A stretch of 64,000 nucleotides of DNA, taken from NCBI RefSeq assembly GCF_021596945.1, contig NZ_CP063779.1, forward strand, positions 685,501-749,500, read 5' to 3'. This document shows, one piece after another, positions 47,994 through 57,136 of this stretch (positions within the stretch are counted from its first letter, which is position 1; each line of letters opens with the position of its first letter). The notes under the pieces were generated by a model. That model saw only the letters and a list, made by a program, of their open reading frames with translations. It did not search any database and was not told the origin of the DNA. The position numbers and the translations under genes were made by a program. The DNA is from Mongoliitalea daihaiensis. Lineage in GTDB: Bacteria > Bacteroidota > Bacteroidia > Cytophagales > Cyclobacteriaceae.

Positions 47994-50401
47994 TAAAATT
48001 TAAGCGAGTAACTTAACGTAGGAAGAGGTACACCTAAAATCGCCAACCTGTAAGCCTGAGGGGGTGAACCAGCCTGATCTGCAAAGAATATGGAGAAAGG
48101 ATTTTTCCTTCCGTAGGCATTCATCACAGCAAATGTCCAATCTCCCTCATAAAACTTTCCTTTCCCTTTCAACTGAAAATTCAAAGATAAGTCTAAGCGG
48201 TGAAAATCTGGAATTCGCTGCAGATTCCGATTTCGGAAGAAAGCTAAGGAGTTACCTGCAAAGTCAAACTTAGCCTCTGGGAACGTTACCGGACGACCTG
48301 TACTATAAAAGAAAGTCCCCGATAAAGAAACATTGGAAGCAAGCTTATAATTTCCTATTAATGTCAAATCATGTGGTTTGTCAAAGTTTGCAGGAAACCA
48401 ATTTCCATCATTTATAATTTCTTCCTCAAAAGGAGTCAACACTCTTCTGAGCGCCCTCGAATAGGTATAACTTACCCAACCTGTCAATCTCCCCAAATTT
48501 TTCTTAACATACATCTCAACTCCATAGGCTTGACCTATACCAGGGATAATTTCCGTTTCCAAATTATTTTGCAGCAACAATCTTGCACCATCCTTGTAGT
48601 CCACTACATTTTGAATGTCTTTGTAGTACACTTCAAAAGAGGTTTCAAAAATATTCCCTTTGAAATTTTTGTAAAGCCCCAATGAATACTGATCGACAAT
48701 CTGTGGTCGGATAAATTCATCACTCAATTTCCAAACATCGGTTGGTGCAATAGTAGCAGTATTGGATATCAAATGGATAAATTGATACATTTTATTATAT
48801 CCACCTTTAATAGAAGTCTTGGGATTGATGGAGTATCGAAAAGATGCTCGCGGCCCCAGTCCGTCATAGGATTGAATCACTTCTCCATCTGCATAAGTAC
48901 GTTCACCAATGACATTAGCCGAATTGATAGGAAGATTTGGACTATAGGCACGAACGGTGCGAGGACCAAAATATTGATAGGTATCATACCTCAAGCCATA
49001 AGAGAAACCCAACTTTTCACCAACTTCAAACTCATGTTGAAAATAAACACCGGATTCCCTAGCAAATTCAGGTTGAACCAATTGAGGTAAGACACTGACT
49101 TCGCCATTTTCATTCATCCCAGGAATGAGTTCCCCTGGATTGATGGTAATCGTCTTGGTATCTGCACCAAAAGAAAACTTGTTCCGATCACTCAGATTGT
49201 ATGTCAAGTTAAGTCGCATCCCCACATCTTGTATACCTGATTTCAAATCGAAATTATTGACTCCCGAACGGTTAAATATGCTGAAATCATACAGCGTGTA
49301 AAAGCCAATGGCATCTACTAAAAACTTATCCGAAAACTGCCCAGTATAGCGCAGAGAATGACTCAAATTAGTCCATGAAATGGTGGTATCAGAAGCCAAC
49401 GCAAAATCATCGTAACTGCGATAGAAACTATACGTTAGGTTATGATTTTCGTTAATCTCCCCATACAGTATACCATTCACATCGTTGAAATTCGCCTGAC
49501 TGGTACGTAAATCAGGGTTATTCAGAGAGTTTAACAACCAATTGATGTATGAACCTCTGAAACCGACCTTGGCAGAAACCTTGTCTTTGATTACAGGGCC
49601 ATTGACCGACAATTTGCCAGATATAGAACCCGCCATCAAGTCTCCTCCCCAAGTATCCAAACTCCCGGATTTGGGTGTGATATCCAAGATCGATGAACCT
49701 CTTCCCCCAAACTTAGTGGGAATTATAGCTTTGTAAAGGGTAAAATCGTTTACTACGTCAGGATTGAAGGCCGTAAATAGACCAAATAAATGAGAAGGAT
49801 TATAAATCGGTGCACCGGCAAACATGATTAGGTTTTGATCAGCACCTCCTCCACGAACATTCAATCCAGAAGATGCTTCCCCCACTTGTGAAACACCTGG
49901 CAAGGTAGCAATGGACCTTATGATATCCACCTCACCCAAGAATGGAGGGAGTTCTTTCAGAGTATTCATGTTGATACTGATCGCACCCATTTCGGTACTC
50001 CGTAGATTTTTTTCAGGATCTCTCCCAAAAATCACCACGTCATCCAGCGTGAAATCTTCCTGAATCATAGTCATGCTGATTCTCCCTTCGCCTACTGCTA
50101 CGATGGGGTAAATTACTGTTTCGTAACCCACATATCGAAACTCCAAGGTGTACTCTGCCCTGTCTAAAACCAAATAAAAATTTCCATTGGTATTGGTTAC
50201 CTCTGTTTTATTGAGTTCTCGGATCGTCACGGTGGCACCTACCAAGGGCTCCCCAGAAATTTGATCAATCAAGCGCCCACTGATCCGAATATTCTTTAAC
50301 TCTCCCACATCTCTTCCCACTACTGTCGCTTTTTGCTGAGCATACAATCCTTGGGGAAGAAGTAAAACAAGTGAAAAGATGAAAAGTAAAATCTTTTTCA
50401 T
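47993..50401 (-). CDS. TonB-dependent receptor with carboxypeptidase-regulatory-like domain
   Basis: About 802 residues from MKKILLFIFSLVLLLPQGLYAQ, a signal peptide; 26 upstream codons are rejected. Residues about 35-115 are a CarboxypepD_reg-like domain (GEPLVGATVTIRELNKTEV). The plug follows (LNVRGGGADQNLIMFAGAPIY) and then a 22-strand barrel-type region ending in a terminal Phe. It imports a substrate across the outer membrane with TonB energy. It lies between the kelch/IPT gene and the DUF4249 gene. Confidence 0.94.
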   Translation of the reverse strand: MKKILLFIFSLVLLLPQGLYAQQKATVVGRDVGELKNIRISGRLIDQISGEPLVGATVTIRELNKTEVTNTNGNFYLVLDRAEYTLEFRYVGYETVIYPIVAVGEGRISMTMIQEDFTLDDVVIFGRDPEKNLRSTEMGAISINMNTLKELPPFLGEVDIIRSIATLPGVSQVGEASSGLNVRGGGADQNLIMFAGAPIYNPSHLFGLFTAFNPDVVNDFTLYKAIIPTKFGGRGSSILDITPKSGSLDTWGGDLMAGSISGKLSVNGPVIKDKVSAKVGFRGSYINWLLNSLNNPDLRTSQANFNDVNGILYGEINENHNLTYSFYRSYDDFALASDTTISWTNLSHSLRYTGQFSDKFLVDAIGFYTLYDFSIFNRSGVNNFDLKSGIQDVGMRLNLTYNLSDRNKFSFGADTKTITINPGELIPGMNENGEVSVLPQLVQPEFARESGVYFQHEFEVGEKLGFSYGLRYDTYQYFGPRTVRAYSPNLPINSANVIGERTYADGEVIQSYDGLGPRASFRYSINPKTSIKGGYNKMYQFIHLISNTATIAPTDVWKLSDEFIRPQIVDQYSLGLYKNFKGNIFETSFEVYYKDIQNVVDYKDGARLLLQNNLETEIIPGIGQAYGVEMYVKKNLGRLTGWVSYTYSRALRRVLTPFEEEIINDGNWFPANFDKPHDLTLIGNYKLASNVSLSGTFFYSTGRPVTFPEAKFDFAGNSLAFFRNRNLQRIPDFHRLDLSLNFQLKGKGKFYEGDWTFAVMNAYGRKNPFSIFFADQAGSPPQAYRLAILGVPLPTLSYSLKF

Positions 50402-50414
50402 AAATATCTCATTA

Positions 50415-51884
50415 TCAATTAAAACCTTTAGGATCAAACTCCCATAATTCCATATTACCCGGGAGTTGCAAGTCAGCACTTCTGAGAAAGTATATCAATC
50501 CACTATGGACATAAACACCAACATTACTTGCTTGAATGACCCCTGGGAAATCATTCTTCAATGCCCAGTTTAAGTTGCTCATATTCAACTCCCAAATCCT
50601 ATTGGAACGATTCTCCATTCCAATATATGCCCTTCCATCAATGACAGCCCCAAAACCACCTGTTCCTCCTGGTAAGCCTGGATAATTGGTGACAAATGCC
50701 CATGAATCAGTCTCGGGTGTATAGGCAAAAATCTCGCGTGTCTCTGGATTTAAGATGTAAAACTTACCTTCATATACAAAAGAACTATTCGCTTTCGTAA
50801 CACGAAATGGCGTGTTATTTACCCGCATCCATGTACCAGTGGTCGGGGTGTACCGGTAAGTCTCCTGACCAAATCCATTTTCACCGCCAGCCACATACAA
50901 ATTCCCGTTCAACTCAAAAGCCAATGCATTGGCTTCTACAAACGGTACATCAGGAAGCTTTAGGAAAGATCCATCTGCTTCTAACTTCCAAAAATCTCCT
51001 ACTAAGAAAAATGGTAATCGATCAAGAAATAAAGAACCTGATCCAAAATACTGGCTAGAATTAAAAGCAAACCTAACTGGCCTTCCCTCAAAAGATACTT
51101 GATACCATTGTTGGGCCAATATATTGAATTTCCACATTTCAGGATTAAACGAAAGTCTCCTGTCAGTCCCTAATCCCACATAAAAATCTGTTCCTTGCTG
51201 TAAAAACACATTATCAAAATAGCGCTGTGGACGAGGGAACTCGGAAATTTTCTTGTACGTCCCAATTGTATATTCAAAGAGATCGGGGACAATCATTTCC
51301 CTCCCCTGACTAATTACTTTAATTGAAACTACAGGTGCTTCTGCAACAGGTATCCTTACCCTGATACGAGATTCAAAATCAATCCCAATAACTTGCCCCT
51401 CCGTCTCACCAAAAAAGACCCTGGAATCAGCCGTAAAATTTCTTCCCAATATATTGATAACATCTCCCTGCCTTCCATTATTCGGTTGCAGGGAGGTAGA
51501 TGCAGGCTGAAGTGTAGTTAATTCCAAGGTATTGCCAAAAATCAGCTCTCCATCTACCTGAAGAAATGATTTTACAAAATAACGCTGCTCCACTTGAAGC
51601 GCTGATGTTTCTCCTATAAATCTACCCGGAGAAAGCCGCTCTCCCAGTGAGATGATCAAAGGCTGTCCAAAACTCTCATTTGTTGAAATATAAAAACCAT
51701 GATCTGTAGCGCGGACCTCCTGAACAGTAATTACCCTTCCCAATAATCGAACCCGTTCTCCACTTAAGTAAATAACCTCTTCCGTTACCAATGAGGTTGT
51801 AAAATCATCAATTTCTTCACAAGAGGAAAAAATACTACCAATGAAAATAAGCATTGAAAGTAAGCCAAACGTGTACTTTTTCAT
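50415..51884 (-). CDS. IPT/TIG and kelch-repeat lipoprotein
   Basis: About 489 residues from MKKYTFGLLSMLIFIGSIFSSC, a lipoprotein signal. An IPT/TIG domain (LQPNNGRQGDVINILGRNFT, about residues 125-210) is followed by kelch-like repeats in a propeller (VEANALAFELNGNLYVAGG, RYTPTTGTWMRV, SSFVYEGKFYILN). It starts the receptor operon, with its stop 14 bases before the receptor start. A surface-binding role with the receptor is inferred. Confidence 0.85.
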   Translation of the reverse strand: MKKYTFGLLSMLIFIGSIFSSCEEIDDFTTSLVTEEVIYLSGERVRLLGRVITVQEVRATDHGFYISTNESFGQPLIISLGERLSPGRFIGETSALQVEQRYFVKSFLQVDGELIFGNTLELTTLQPASTSLQPNNGRQGDVINILGRNFTADSRVFFGETEGQVIGIDFESRIRVRIPVAEAPVVSIKVISQGREMIVPDLFEYTIGTYKKISEFPRPQRYFDNVFLQQGTDFYVGLGTDRRLSFNPEMWKFNILAQQWYQVSFEGRPVRFAFNSSQYFGSGSLFLDRLPFFLVGDFWKLEADGSFLKLPDVPFVEANALAFELNGNLYVAGGENGFGQETYRYTPTTGTWMRVNNTPFRVTKANSSFVYEGKFYILNPETREIFAYTPETDSWAFVTNYPGLPGGTGGFGAVIDGRAYIGMENRSNRIWELNMSNLNWALKNDFPGVIQASNVGVYVHSGLIYFLRSADLQLPGNMELWEFDPKGFN

Positions 51885-51976
51885 CACAATTGTATTAAAT
51901 GCAACGCTAAAATTAAACGAATATTTTTTTATAAAAAACAACTAATATTGCTCCAACAGATATAAATGAAATTAGA

Positions 51977-52696
51977 TCAAAAAATCAATAAAAATTCCCT
52001 CAGCAAATGAGCATAATCCGAATTAAATTTTCCACTATCATTTTTTATGGCAATTTCATTTTGAAAAAAATTTCTTTCACTTTTTGAAAATCCACAAATC
52101 AATCGCAACACAGGTTTATTGGGCTGATCTCTCAGAACTACAGTAGAAAAATGATAAAAACCGCAAGTCTGGGAACGCTTGATTAAATCCATCATCTGCC
52201 TTTCGGGCAAAATCACCCAAAACTCCCCCACCTCATCCACTAGAAAAGCAGCAGCTTCAAGCAATTCATCAAAACTCAAGGCATCTGTGTGAAGCGCTAG
52301 ACTACGCTTCGAATCTACGGACTTGAGGTGATCTGAGAAATAAGGAGGATTACTCACAAGTAAATCAACCGAAGCAGGTTGAGCATTCAAAAGAAATTCT
52401 TGAATGGCCATATGCTGAAAGTGTATGCGGCTGACAAATGGACTGGCATCAGCATTAAACTGGGCCTCTTCGAATGCATCCTTATCTATTTCAACCCCGC
52501 TGACTAGGCTTTCAGGGTATCGTTGTGCCAGCATGAGGGAAATGACCCCAGTCCCTAATCCTATTTCGAAAATTTTCCCAAACTTAGTTTTGCTCCCAGC
52601 CAAAGCACCAAGTACCACCGCATCAGTAGATACTTTCATGGCAGACTTCTCATGTCGCACCCCAAATTGCTTAAACTGAAAATATCCTTTGCGCAT
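51977..52696 (-). CDS. trmN6: tRNA1(Val) adenine-N6-methyltransferase-type enzyme
   Basis: 239 residues. SAM-binding IFEIGLGTGVISLMLAQRYP near 42 and the catalytic NPPYF (VSNPPYFSDH near 115) are seen. The family methylates A37 of tRNA1(Val). RNase H follows upstream on the same strand, with a gap of 11 bases, so they may be cotranscribed. Confidence 0.9.
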   Translation of the reverse strand: MRKGYFQFKQFGVRHEKSAMKVSTDAVVLGALAGSKTKFGKIFEIGLGTGVISLMLAQRYPESLVSGVEIDKDAFEEAQFNADASPFVSRIHFQHMAIQEFLLNAQPASVDLLVSNPPYFSDHLKSVDSKRSLALHTDALSFDELLEAAAFLVDEVGEFWVILPERQMMDLIKRSQTCGFYHFSTVVLRDQPNKPVLRLICGFSKSERNFFQNEIAIKNDSGKFNSDYAHLLREFLLIF

Positions 52697-52707
52697 GAGT
52701 GAGATTA

Positions 52708-53166
52708 TTAAAATTCCGAGGCATGCTCGTAGCCAATATCGGCCGGTAAATTAGGCCCTTCAGCGGCTTCTACCGCCAATCGATCGCATCGCTCATTCTC
52801 TGCATTCCCTGCATGACCTTTTACCCACACAAATTTGGGTTTATACTTGACATGCAGTGGAATATACACGCGCCACAAGTCTGGATTTTTTTTATCCTTA
52901 AAACCCTTCTTTTGCCAACCCCACAGCCAACCTTTTTCGATGGCATCCACTACATACTTACTATCAGAATAAATCGTCACAGGAATCCCGTGAACTTTCA
53001 GTTCTTGCAGTGCTTTGATCACAGCTAATAGCTCCATGCGATTATTAGTGGTCATCCGAAAGCCTCCTGATAACTCTTTGCGGTGTTGCTTGTACAACAA
53101 TACTGCCCCATAACCACCAGGTCCGGGATTGCCTTTGGCCGCTCCGTCTGTAAAAATTGAAATCAT
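52708..53166 (-). CDS. rnhA: Ribonuclease HI
   Basis: Cuts RNA in RNA-DNA hybrids. About 152 residues from MISIFTDGAAKGNPGPGG. Catalytic acidic residues appear in FTDGAAKG (Asp), NRMELLAV (Glu), YSDSKYV (Asp) and ENERCDRLA (Asp). A frame of five extra codons upstream is unlikely to be used. Confidence 0.96.
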   Translation of the reverse strand: MISIFTDGAAKGNPGPGGYGAVLLYKQHRKELSGGFRMTTNNRMELLAVIKALQELKVHGIPVTIYSDSKYVVDAIEKGWLWGWQKKGFKDKKNPDLWRVYIPLHVKYKPKFVWVKGHAGNAENERCDRLAVEAAEGPNLPADIGYEHASEF

Positions 53167-53331
53167 GCACAAAGAAAACATTTAAAAACGAATAATATCC
53201 CAAAGTAAGGAGGTAGGATTTGCAAAGCTCCTAATCAAAAGAATAAAAGTACCCTTTACCTCCTTCAAAAATTGGCAAAAAATAGTTTCATATTAATCTC
53301 ATTTTCAATATTTTACATTCATTTTTAAAAA

Positions 53332-53379
53332 TTTACTCAATAAATTGAGTAAATTTACTCAATAAAACACGTAAATTTG
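53332..53379 (+). promoter_or_regulatory. Tandem 22-base palindromes overlapping an ATPase promoter
   Basis: The unit has left arm TTTACTCAAT, two spacer bases, and right arm ATTGAGTAAA, perfect at 53332-53353. A second, decayed copy follows directly at 53354-53375 (left arm kept, right arm ends in CGTAAA). The second copy runs into TAAATTTG (53372-53379), a match to the -7 box. Similar tandem copies lie downstream of the gene at 54852-54895. Confidence 0.65.
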
Positions 53380-53401
53380 TAAATAGCTATTATTCAACGA
53401 A

Positions 53402-54595
53402 ATGAGCTTCTATCGTTCGGACAAAAAAGTAATTCATCATAGACTAGCTAATGAATCACGGAGATTCATCCAAGTCATCTATGGCCCTCGTCAAGTGGGT
53501 AAGACTACCCTTGTCAGGCAGGTCATGAAGGAGCTCAACTATCCTTCAAAGTTTGTTGCGGCCGATGCCGTACCTGCGGGGGACCAAGCATGGATCAATC
53601 AACAATGGGAAGCAGCAAGGCTTCAGCAATCCCAACAAACAGACAAGCCACTTCTACTGGTCATTGACGAAGTTCAGAAAATCCATAACTGGAGTGAACA
53701 GATCAAAGCTGAATGGGATAAAGACAGCTTGGAAGAACGGGATATCAGAGTTGTCCTTTTGGGCTCATCCCGTCTCATGCTCCAACAAGGCTTGACAGAG
53801 TCATTAGCTGGAAGATTTGAAGCCACCTATTTGGGGCATTGGACCTTAACAGAGATGAAGACGGCATTTGGACTAAGTGCGGAAGAATACGTATGGTTTG
53901 GAGGCTACCCCGGTGCCATTACACTACGAGAAGATGAGGATCGTTGGAAAAGCTATCTTCGGGACTCCTTATTAGAAACAAGTATTTCTAAAGATATCCT
54001 AATGCTGACAAGAGTGGACAAACCAGCTTTGATGAAAAGACTCTTTGAGTTAGGCTCCGTCTATTCAGGGCAAATCTTGAGCTTTACCAAAATCATGGGG
54101 CAACTCACCGAAGCAGGAAATACGACCACACTTGCCAATTACCTAGAATTACTAAATGATGCAGGCCTGTTGGGAGGCATTGAAAAATACAGCCCAAACA
54201 TGGTCCGAAAGCGTGCTTCCAGCCCAAAATTCCAAGTTCATAACACCGCTATCATGTCAGGTATTTCCAATGAAAGCTACGAAAGCATCATCGAAGATCA
54301 CAAAGTCTGGGGAAGATGGGTAGAATCTGCTGTAGGCTCTCATCTGATGAATCAGACCTTTCGAAATAAAAAGTTATCCCTATACTATTGGAAAGAAGGG
54401 AATGATGAAGTGGACTTTGTCGTTGAATATCAAAAAAAAGTCATCGGTTTAGAAGTGAAATCTGGACTCACTGGCAAACTCACTGGTATGAATGCCTTCA
54501 AAGAAAAGTTTGCCCCTGATAAGCTTTTTGTCATTGGAAACGATGGAATTCCTTGGCAAGAGTTTTTAGCGCTGGATATGACTGATTTATTCTAA
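53402..54595 (+). CDS. AAA-type ATPase with DUF4143 and PD-(D/E)XK-like C-terminus
   Basis: 397 residues. Walker A GPRQVGKT at 28-35, Walker B LLLVIDE at 84-90, and sensor VVLLGSSRLML. The C-terminal part has NDEVDFVVEYQKKVIGLEVKSG, with the Asp...Glu-x-Lys spacing of the PD-(D/E)XK nuclease fold. The family is widespread, but its role is unsettled. The stop codon lies at the left edge of the 200-base inverted-repeat element. It is flanked on both sides by tandem palindromes, which suggests a cassette with its own regulation. Compare the ATPase at 7338-8534. Confidence 0.9.
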   Translation: MSFYRSDKKVIHHRLANESRRFIQVIYGPRQVGKTTLVRQVMKELNYPSKFVAADAVPAGDQAWINQQWEAARLQQSQQTDKPLLLVIDEVQKIHNWSEQIKAEWDKDSLEERDIRVVLLGSSRLMLQQGLTESLAGRFEATYLGHWTLTEMKTAFGLSAEEYVWFGGYPGAITLREDEDRWKSYLRDSLLETSISKDILMLTRVDKPALMKRLFELGSVYSGQILSFTKIMGQLTEAGNTTTLANYLELLNDAGLLGGIEKYSPNMVRKRASSPKFQVHNTAIMSGISNESYESIIEDHKVWGRWVESAVGSHLMNQTFRNKKLSLYYWKEGNDEVDFVVEYQKKVIGLEVKSGLTGKLTGMNAFKEKFAPDKLFVIGNDGIPWQEFLALDMTDLF

Positions 54596-54793
54596 AAAGA
54601 GGCTGTCTCATAAGTTAATGCTTTAAAATAATGCCAAAATTTTATTTGGTTTGTAATCAGTGAAACTTTGTGCCTTAGAGCCTTCGTGGCATTTCTAGCC
54701 ACAAAGCCACTAAGTCACAAAGGGATTGATTCTTAAACAGAATTTTGTTTGGTTAATAAATCTGAAGAGCAATTTATGAGACAGCCTCTTTTT
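54594..54793. mobile_element. 200-base MITE-like element with 20-base terminal inverted repeats
   Basis: AAAAAGAGGCTGTCTCATAA (54594-54613) and its exact reverse complement (54774-54793) bound a 200-base non-coding segment. Its left edge overlaps the ATPase stop codon (TAA at 54593-54595). The end sequence, of the GAGGCTGTCTCA type, resembles insertion sequence termini in Bacteroidota. The inner part contains runs such as CTTCGTGGC and GCCACAAAG. No target duplication is evident. The whole could also act as a transcription terminator. Confidence 0.7.
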
Positions 54794-54851
54794 GCTTAAA
54801 AATATTTTTATAACACACTAATTTACAATTACTTAAACATGTTTTAAAAAT

Positions 54852-54895
54852 TTTACTCAATGTACTGAGTAATTTTACTCAATACATCGAGTAAA
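54852..54895. repeat. Downstream tandem copies of the ATPase palindrome
   Basis: Two direct 22-base units at 54852-54873 and 54874-54895, each starting TTTACTCAAT and with a GAGTAA-type right arm (ACTGAGTAAT and ATCGAGTAAA). They match the pair at 53332-53375 in unit length and order. No plus-strand gene follows, since the next gene is marC on the minus strand. Confidence 0.7.
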
Positions 54896-54938
54896 TAAAA
54901 TTATTCCCCCTTCCAAAGGGACAGTTCCCCCCAACAAT

Positions 54939-55529
54939 CTAAACAGCTACCATTTCACCAGACATCAATGCTGTCTTGAAAATCTTCACGGCAATCGACA
55001 GGAGGATAATCCCGAAAATTCTTCTCAATACATCCAAGCCCGTCTTTCCCAGTTTTCGTTCCAGCCAATTGGTGCTTTTTAATACCGCATAGACAATGGC
55101 TAAATTGATGATAATTCCTACTCCAATATTTGCTTGGGTAAACTCTGCCTTCAGTGTCAGAATAGTAGTCAAGGTTCCTGCCCCTGCAATCAAGGGAAAG
55201 GCAATCGGGACAATGGATGCCGAAGTGGTCGAGGCTTCTGGGTCAGGCTTAAACAATTCAATACCCAATATCATCTCTACCCCCAGAGCAAAAATGATCA
55301 AGGCTCCAGCAATGGCAAAATCCTCTACTCCAATGCCAAAAAGACTCAAAATAGACTTTCCAACAAAGAGAAACAGTAACATCAAAAACCCAGCAGCCAA
55401 GGTAGCTTTACCAGATTGTATATGACCTACTTTTTTTCGCAAATTGATGATGATAGGCACGGAACCCAAAATATCAATCACAGAAAATAAAATCAGCGTC
55501 ACAGAGAAAATCTGCTTGAGATCAAACAT
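54939..55529 (-). CDS. MarC family integral membrane protein
   Basis: 196 residues with about six membrane segments. MarC/YchE motifs include DILGSVPIIINLRKK near 19 and ALGVEMILGIELF, then VPIAFPLIAGAG. The family is annotated as related to multiple antibiotic resistance or amino-acid transport, but its function is not firmly established. Six bases separate it from the upstream aminotransferase gene, so they are probably cotranscribed. Confidence 0.9.
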   Translation of the reverse strand: MFDLKQIFSVTLILFSVIDILGSVPIIINLRKKVGHIQSGKATLAAGFLMLLFLFVGKSILSLFGIGVEDFAIAGALIIFALGVEMILGIELFKPDPEASTTSASIVPIAFPLIAGAGTLTTILTLKAEFTQANIGVGIIINLAIVYAVLKSTNWLERKLGKTGLDVLRRIFGIILLSIAVKIFKTALMSGEMVAV

Positions 55530-55534
55530 GGCTA

Positions 55535-56593
55535 TCAGTAGTTTTTAAGGAAATCCAATAATCTGTTAAACTCCTCATCCGTAATCGCAGGAAAATTGGC
55601 AATTCGGAAGCTTGTCGCTTTCAAAGGACCATAACCTCCCCCGAGTTGCATTCCCACTTTTTCGGCTGCTTTTTTGATAGAAGCGATAAAGTCTTCCTTG
55701 GCAGTCACTCCCATGACGGTGCTGCTTCTTGCTTGTTCGTTGGTGATCAACATACGCATCTGCGTGGTATTGGCAATGCAGTCTTCCAAGGCACGCATAC
55801 GCTCCTTGATTTTTTGATCGACTAGCTGTATCTCAGGCATGTCCTGCAAGACTCTTTTGAGCAAGTAAATCCCAAATACATTCGGCGTATAATGGGTCTG
55901 ATAATTGACAGCATTTTCCAACATAAATGAAAGGCTGTTGTACCTTCCCGACTCCCCTTTTTCCTTGACCTTGGCAATGGCTCTTGGGGAAAGTAATAGG
56001 ATCCCCAAACCTGCGGGCAAACCAAAACACTTCTGAACCGATGCGTACCAGATATCTCCGTACTGCCAATCCAACGCAATGCCCCCCATGGATGATGTAG
56101 TGTCCACAGCAATCAATTTCTCAGGATATTTTGCAGCCACCGCAGCCAGGTATTCATTTCTGACTTGGGTAGCATTGGAGGTTTCATTTTGGGTAAGGCA
56201 GATGACGTCATAGGCATGGCCAACATTCAGCGAGGCAACATCTATCACCTCATTGGCATCCAACTTGAGTCCTTGGGTAGCAGGCACAATATGCTTGGCA
56301 TAATCGAACCATTTTTTTCCAAACGAACCCGAATACACATGGAAGCTGGCTTCCTGTACGATGGACTGAGAAATGATTTCCCAGTTTTCTGTAGCAGAAG
56401 AAGTAAACAATAATTTAAAATCAGCTGGCACGTGCAATTTTTCCCGCATCAACTGCTCTACTTCTTGGTATAGGTCCATAAAAACAGCAGAACGGTGATT
56501 AGCACTTAAGATGCCTTGTTGGTATGCATCTTGCATATATTGAGGTAGTCCATCGTACACTTTGGACGGCCCTGGAGCAAATGTGATTTTCAT
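55535..56593 (-). CDS. Class V PLP-dependent aminotransferase (phosphoserine aminotransferase-like)
   Basis: About 352 residues from MKITFAPGPSKVYDG; the frame opens 24 codons earlier without homology. It has FTSSATENWEIISQS, DTTSSMGGIALDW and the PLP lysine in SVQKCFGLPAGLGIL. HSGDSY-like loops are absent. Candidate activities are phosphoserine or alanine-glyoxylate transamination; the sequence does not decide. It overlaps aroQ by four bases (ATGA). Confidence 0.85.
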   Translation of the reverse strand: MKITFAPGPSKVYDGLPQYMQDAYQQGILSANHRSAVFMDLYQEVEQLMREKLHVPADFKLLFTSSATENWEIISQSIVQEASFHVYSGSFGKKWFDYAKHIVPATQGLKLDANEVIDVASLNVGHAYDVICLTQNETSNATQVRNEYLAAVAAKYPEKLIAVDTTSSMGGIALDWQYGDIWYASVQKCFGLPAGLGILLLSPRAIAKVKEKGESGRYNSLSFMLENAVNYQTHYTPNVFGIYLLKRVLQDMPEIQLVDQKIKERMRALEDCIANTTQMRMLITNEQARSSTVMGVTAKEDFIASIKKAAEKVGMQLGGGYGPLKATSFRIANFPAITDEEFNRLLDFLKNY

Positions 56594-57012
56594 GAGTGTG
56601 TGATAAAATAATGGATTCCTAATGCGTATCCTTTCAAGCCCAAACCTGAAATCATCCCTACGCAAGCTTGGGAGATGATGCTTTTATGACGAAATTCTTC
56701 CCGCTTGTAGATATTGGAGATATGCACCTCTACCGTGGGCGTTTGCACTGCCGCAATCGCATCCGAGATGGCCACCGATGTGTGCGTATATCCTCCAGCA
56801 TTCAACAATATCCCATCAAAGGAAAAACCTACTTCATGGATTTTGTTGATGAGTTCTCCCTCCACATTCGATTGGTAGTAATGAAGCTCAAGCTGAGGAA
56901 ATTGCTGCTGCAATTGCTCGAAAAACTCCTCAAAGGATTGACTGCCATAAATTCCCGGTTCCCGCTTGCCCAGCAGGTTGAGATTTGGACCGTTGATGAT
57001 GATGATTTTCAA
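56590..57012 (-). CDS. aroQ: 3-dehydroquinate dehydratase, type II
   Basis: Shikimate pathway step: dehydroquinate to dehydroshikimate. 140 residues. IINGPNLNLLGKREPGIYG near 3-21 holds the catalytic Tyr and Arg; LNAGGYTHTSVAISDAI and VEVHISNIYKREEFR hold the conserved Asn and His. Its 3' end overlaps the aminotransferase start by four bases. Confidence 0.97.
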   Translation of the reverse strand: MKIIIINGPNLNLLGKREPGIYGSQSFEEFFEQLQQQFPQLELHYYQSNVEGELINKIHEVGFSFDGILLNAGGYTHTSVAISDAIAAVQTPTVEVHISNIYKREEFRHKSIISQACVGMISGLGLKGYALGIHYFITHS

Positions 57013-57136
57013 AGGAATCTGGTTTAGTGGTTTGAATACCCAAAAGTATCAGTAATTTGGTGCATGCCCAAAATATCCTCTAAAGTTCCTTTGCTTTTTC
57101 TGTGATTACTTGCCAATTTTAATCTTTATACAAGCC

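Noticed and set aside
54594-54793. Plain terminator of the second ATPase gene
   Set aside because: The arms are 160 bases apart, and perfect 20-base matching over that distance fits transposon ends better, though it could still act as a terminator.
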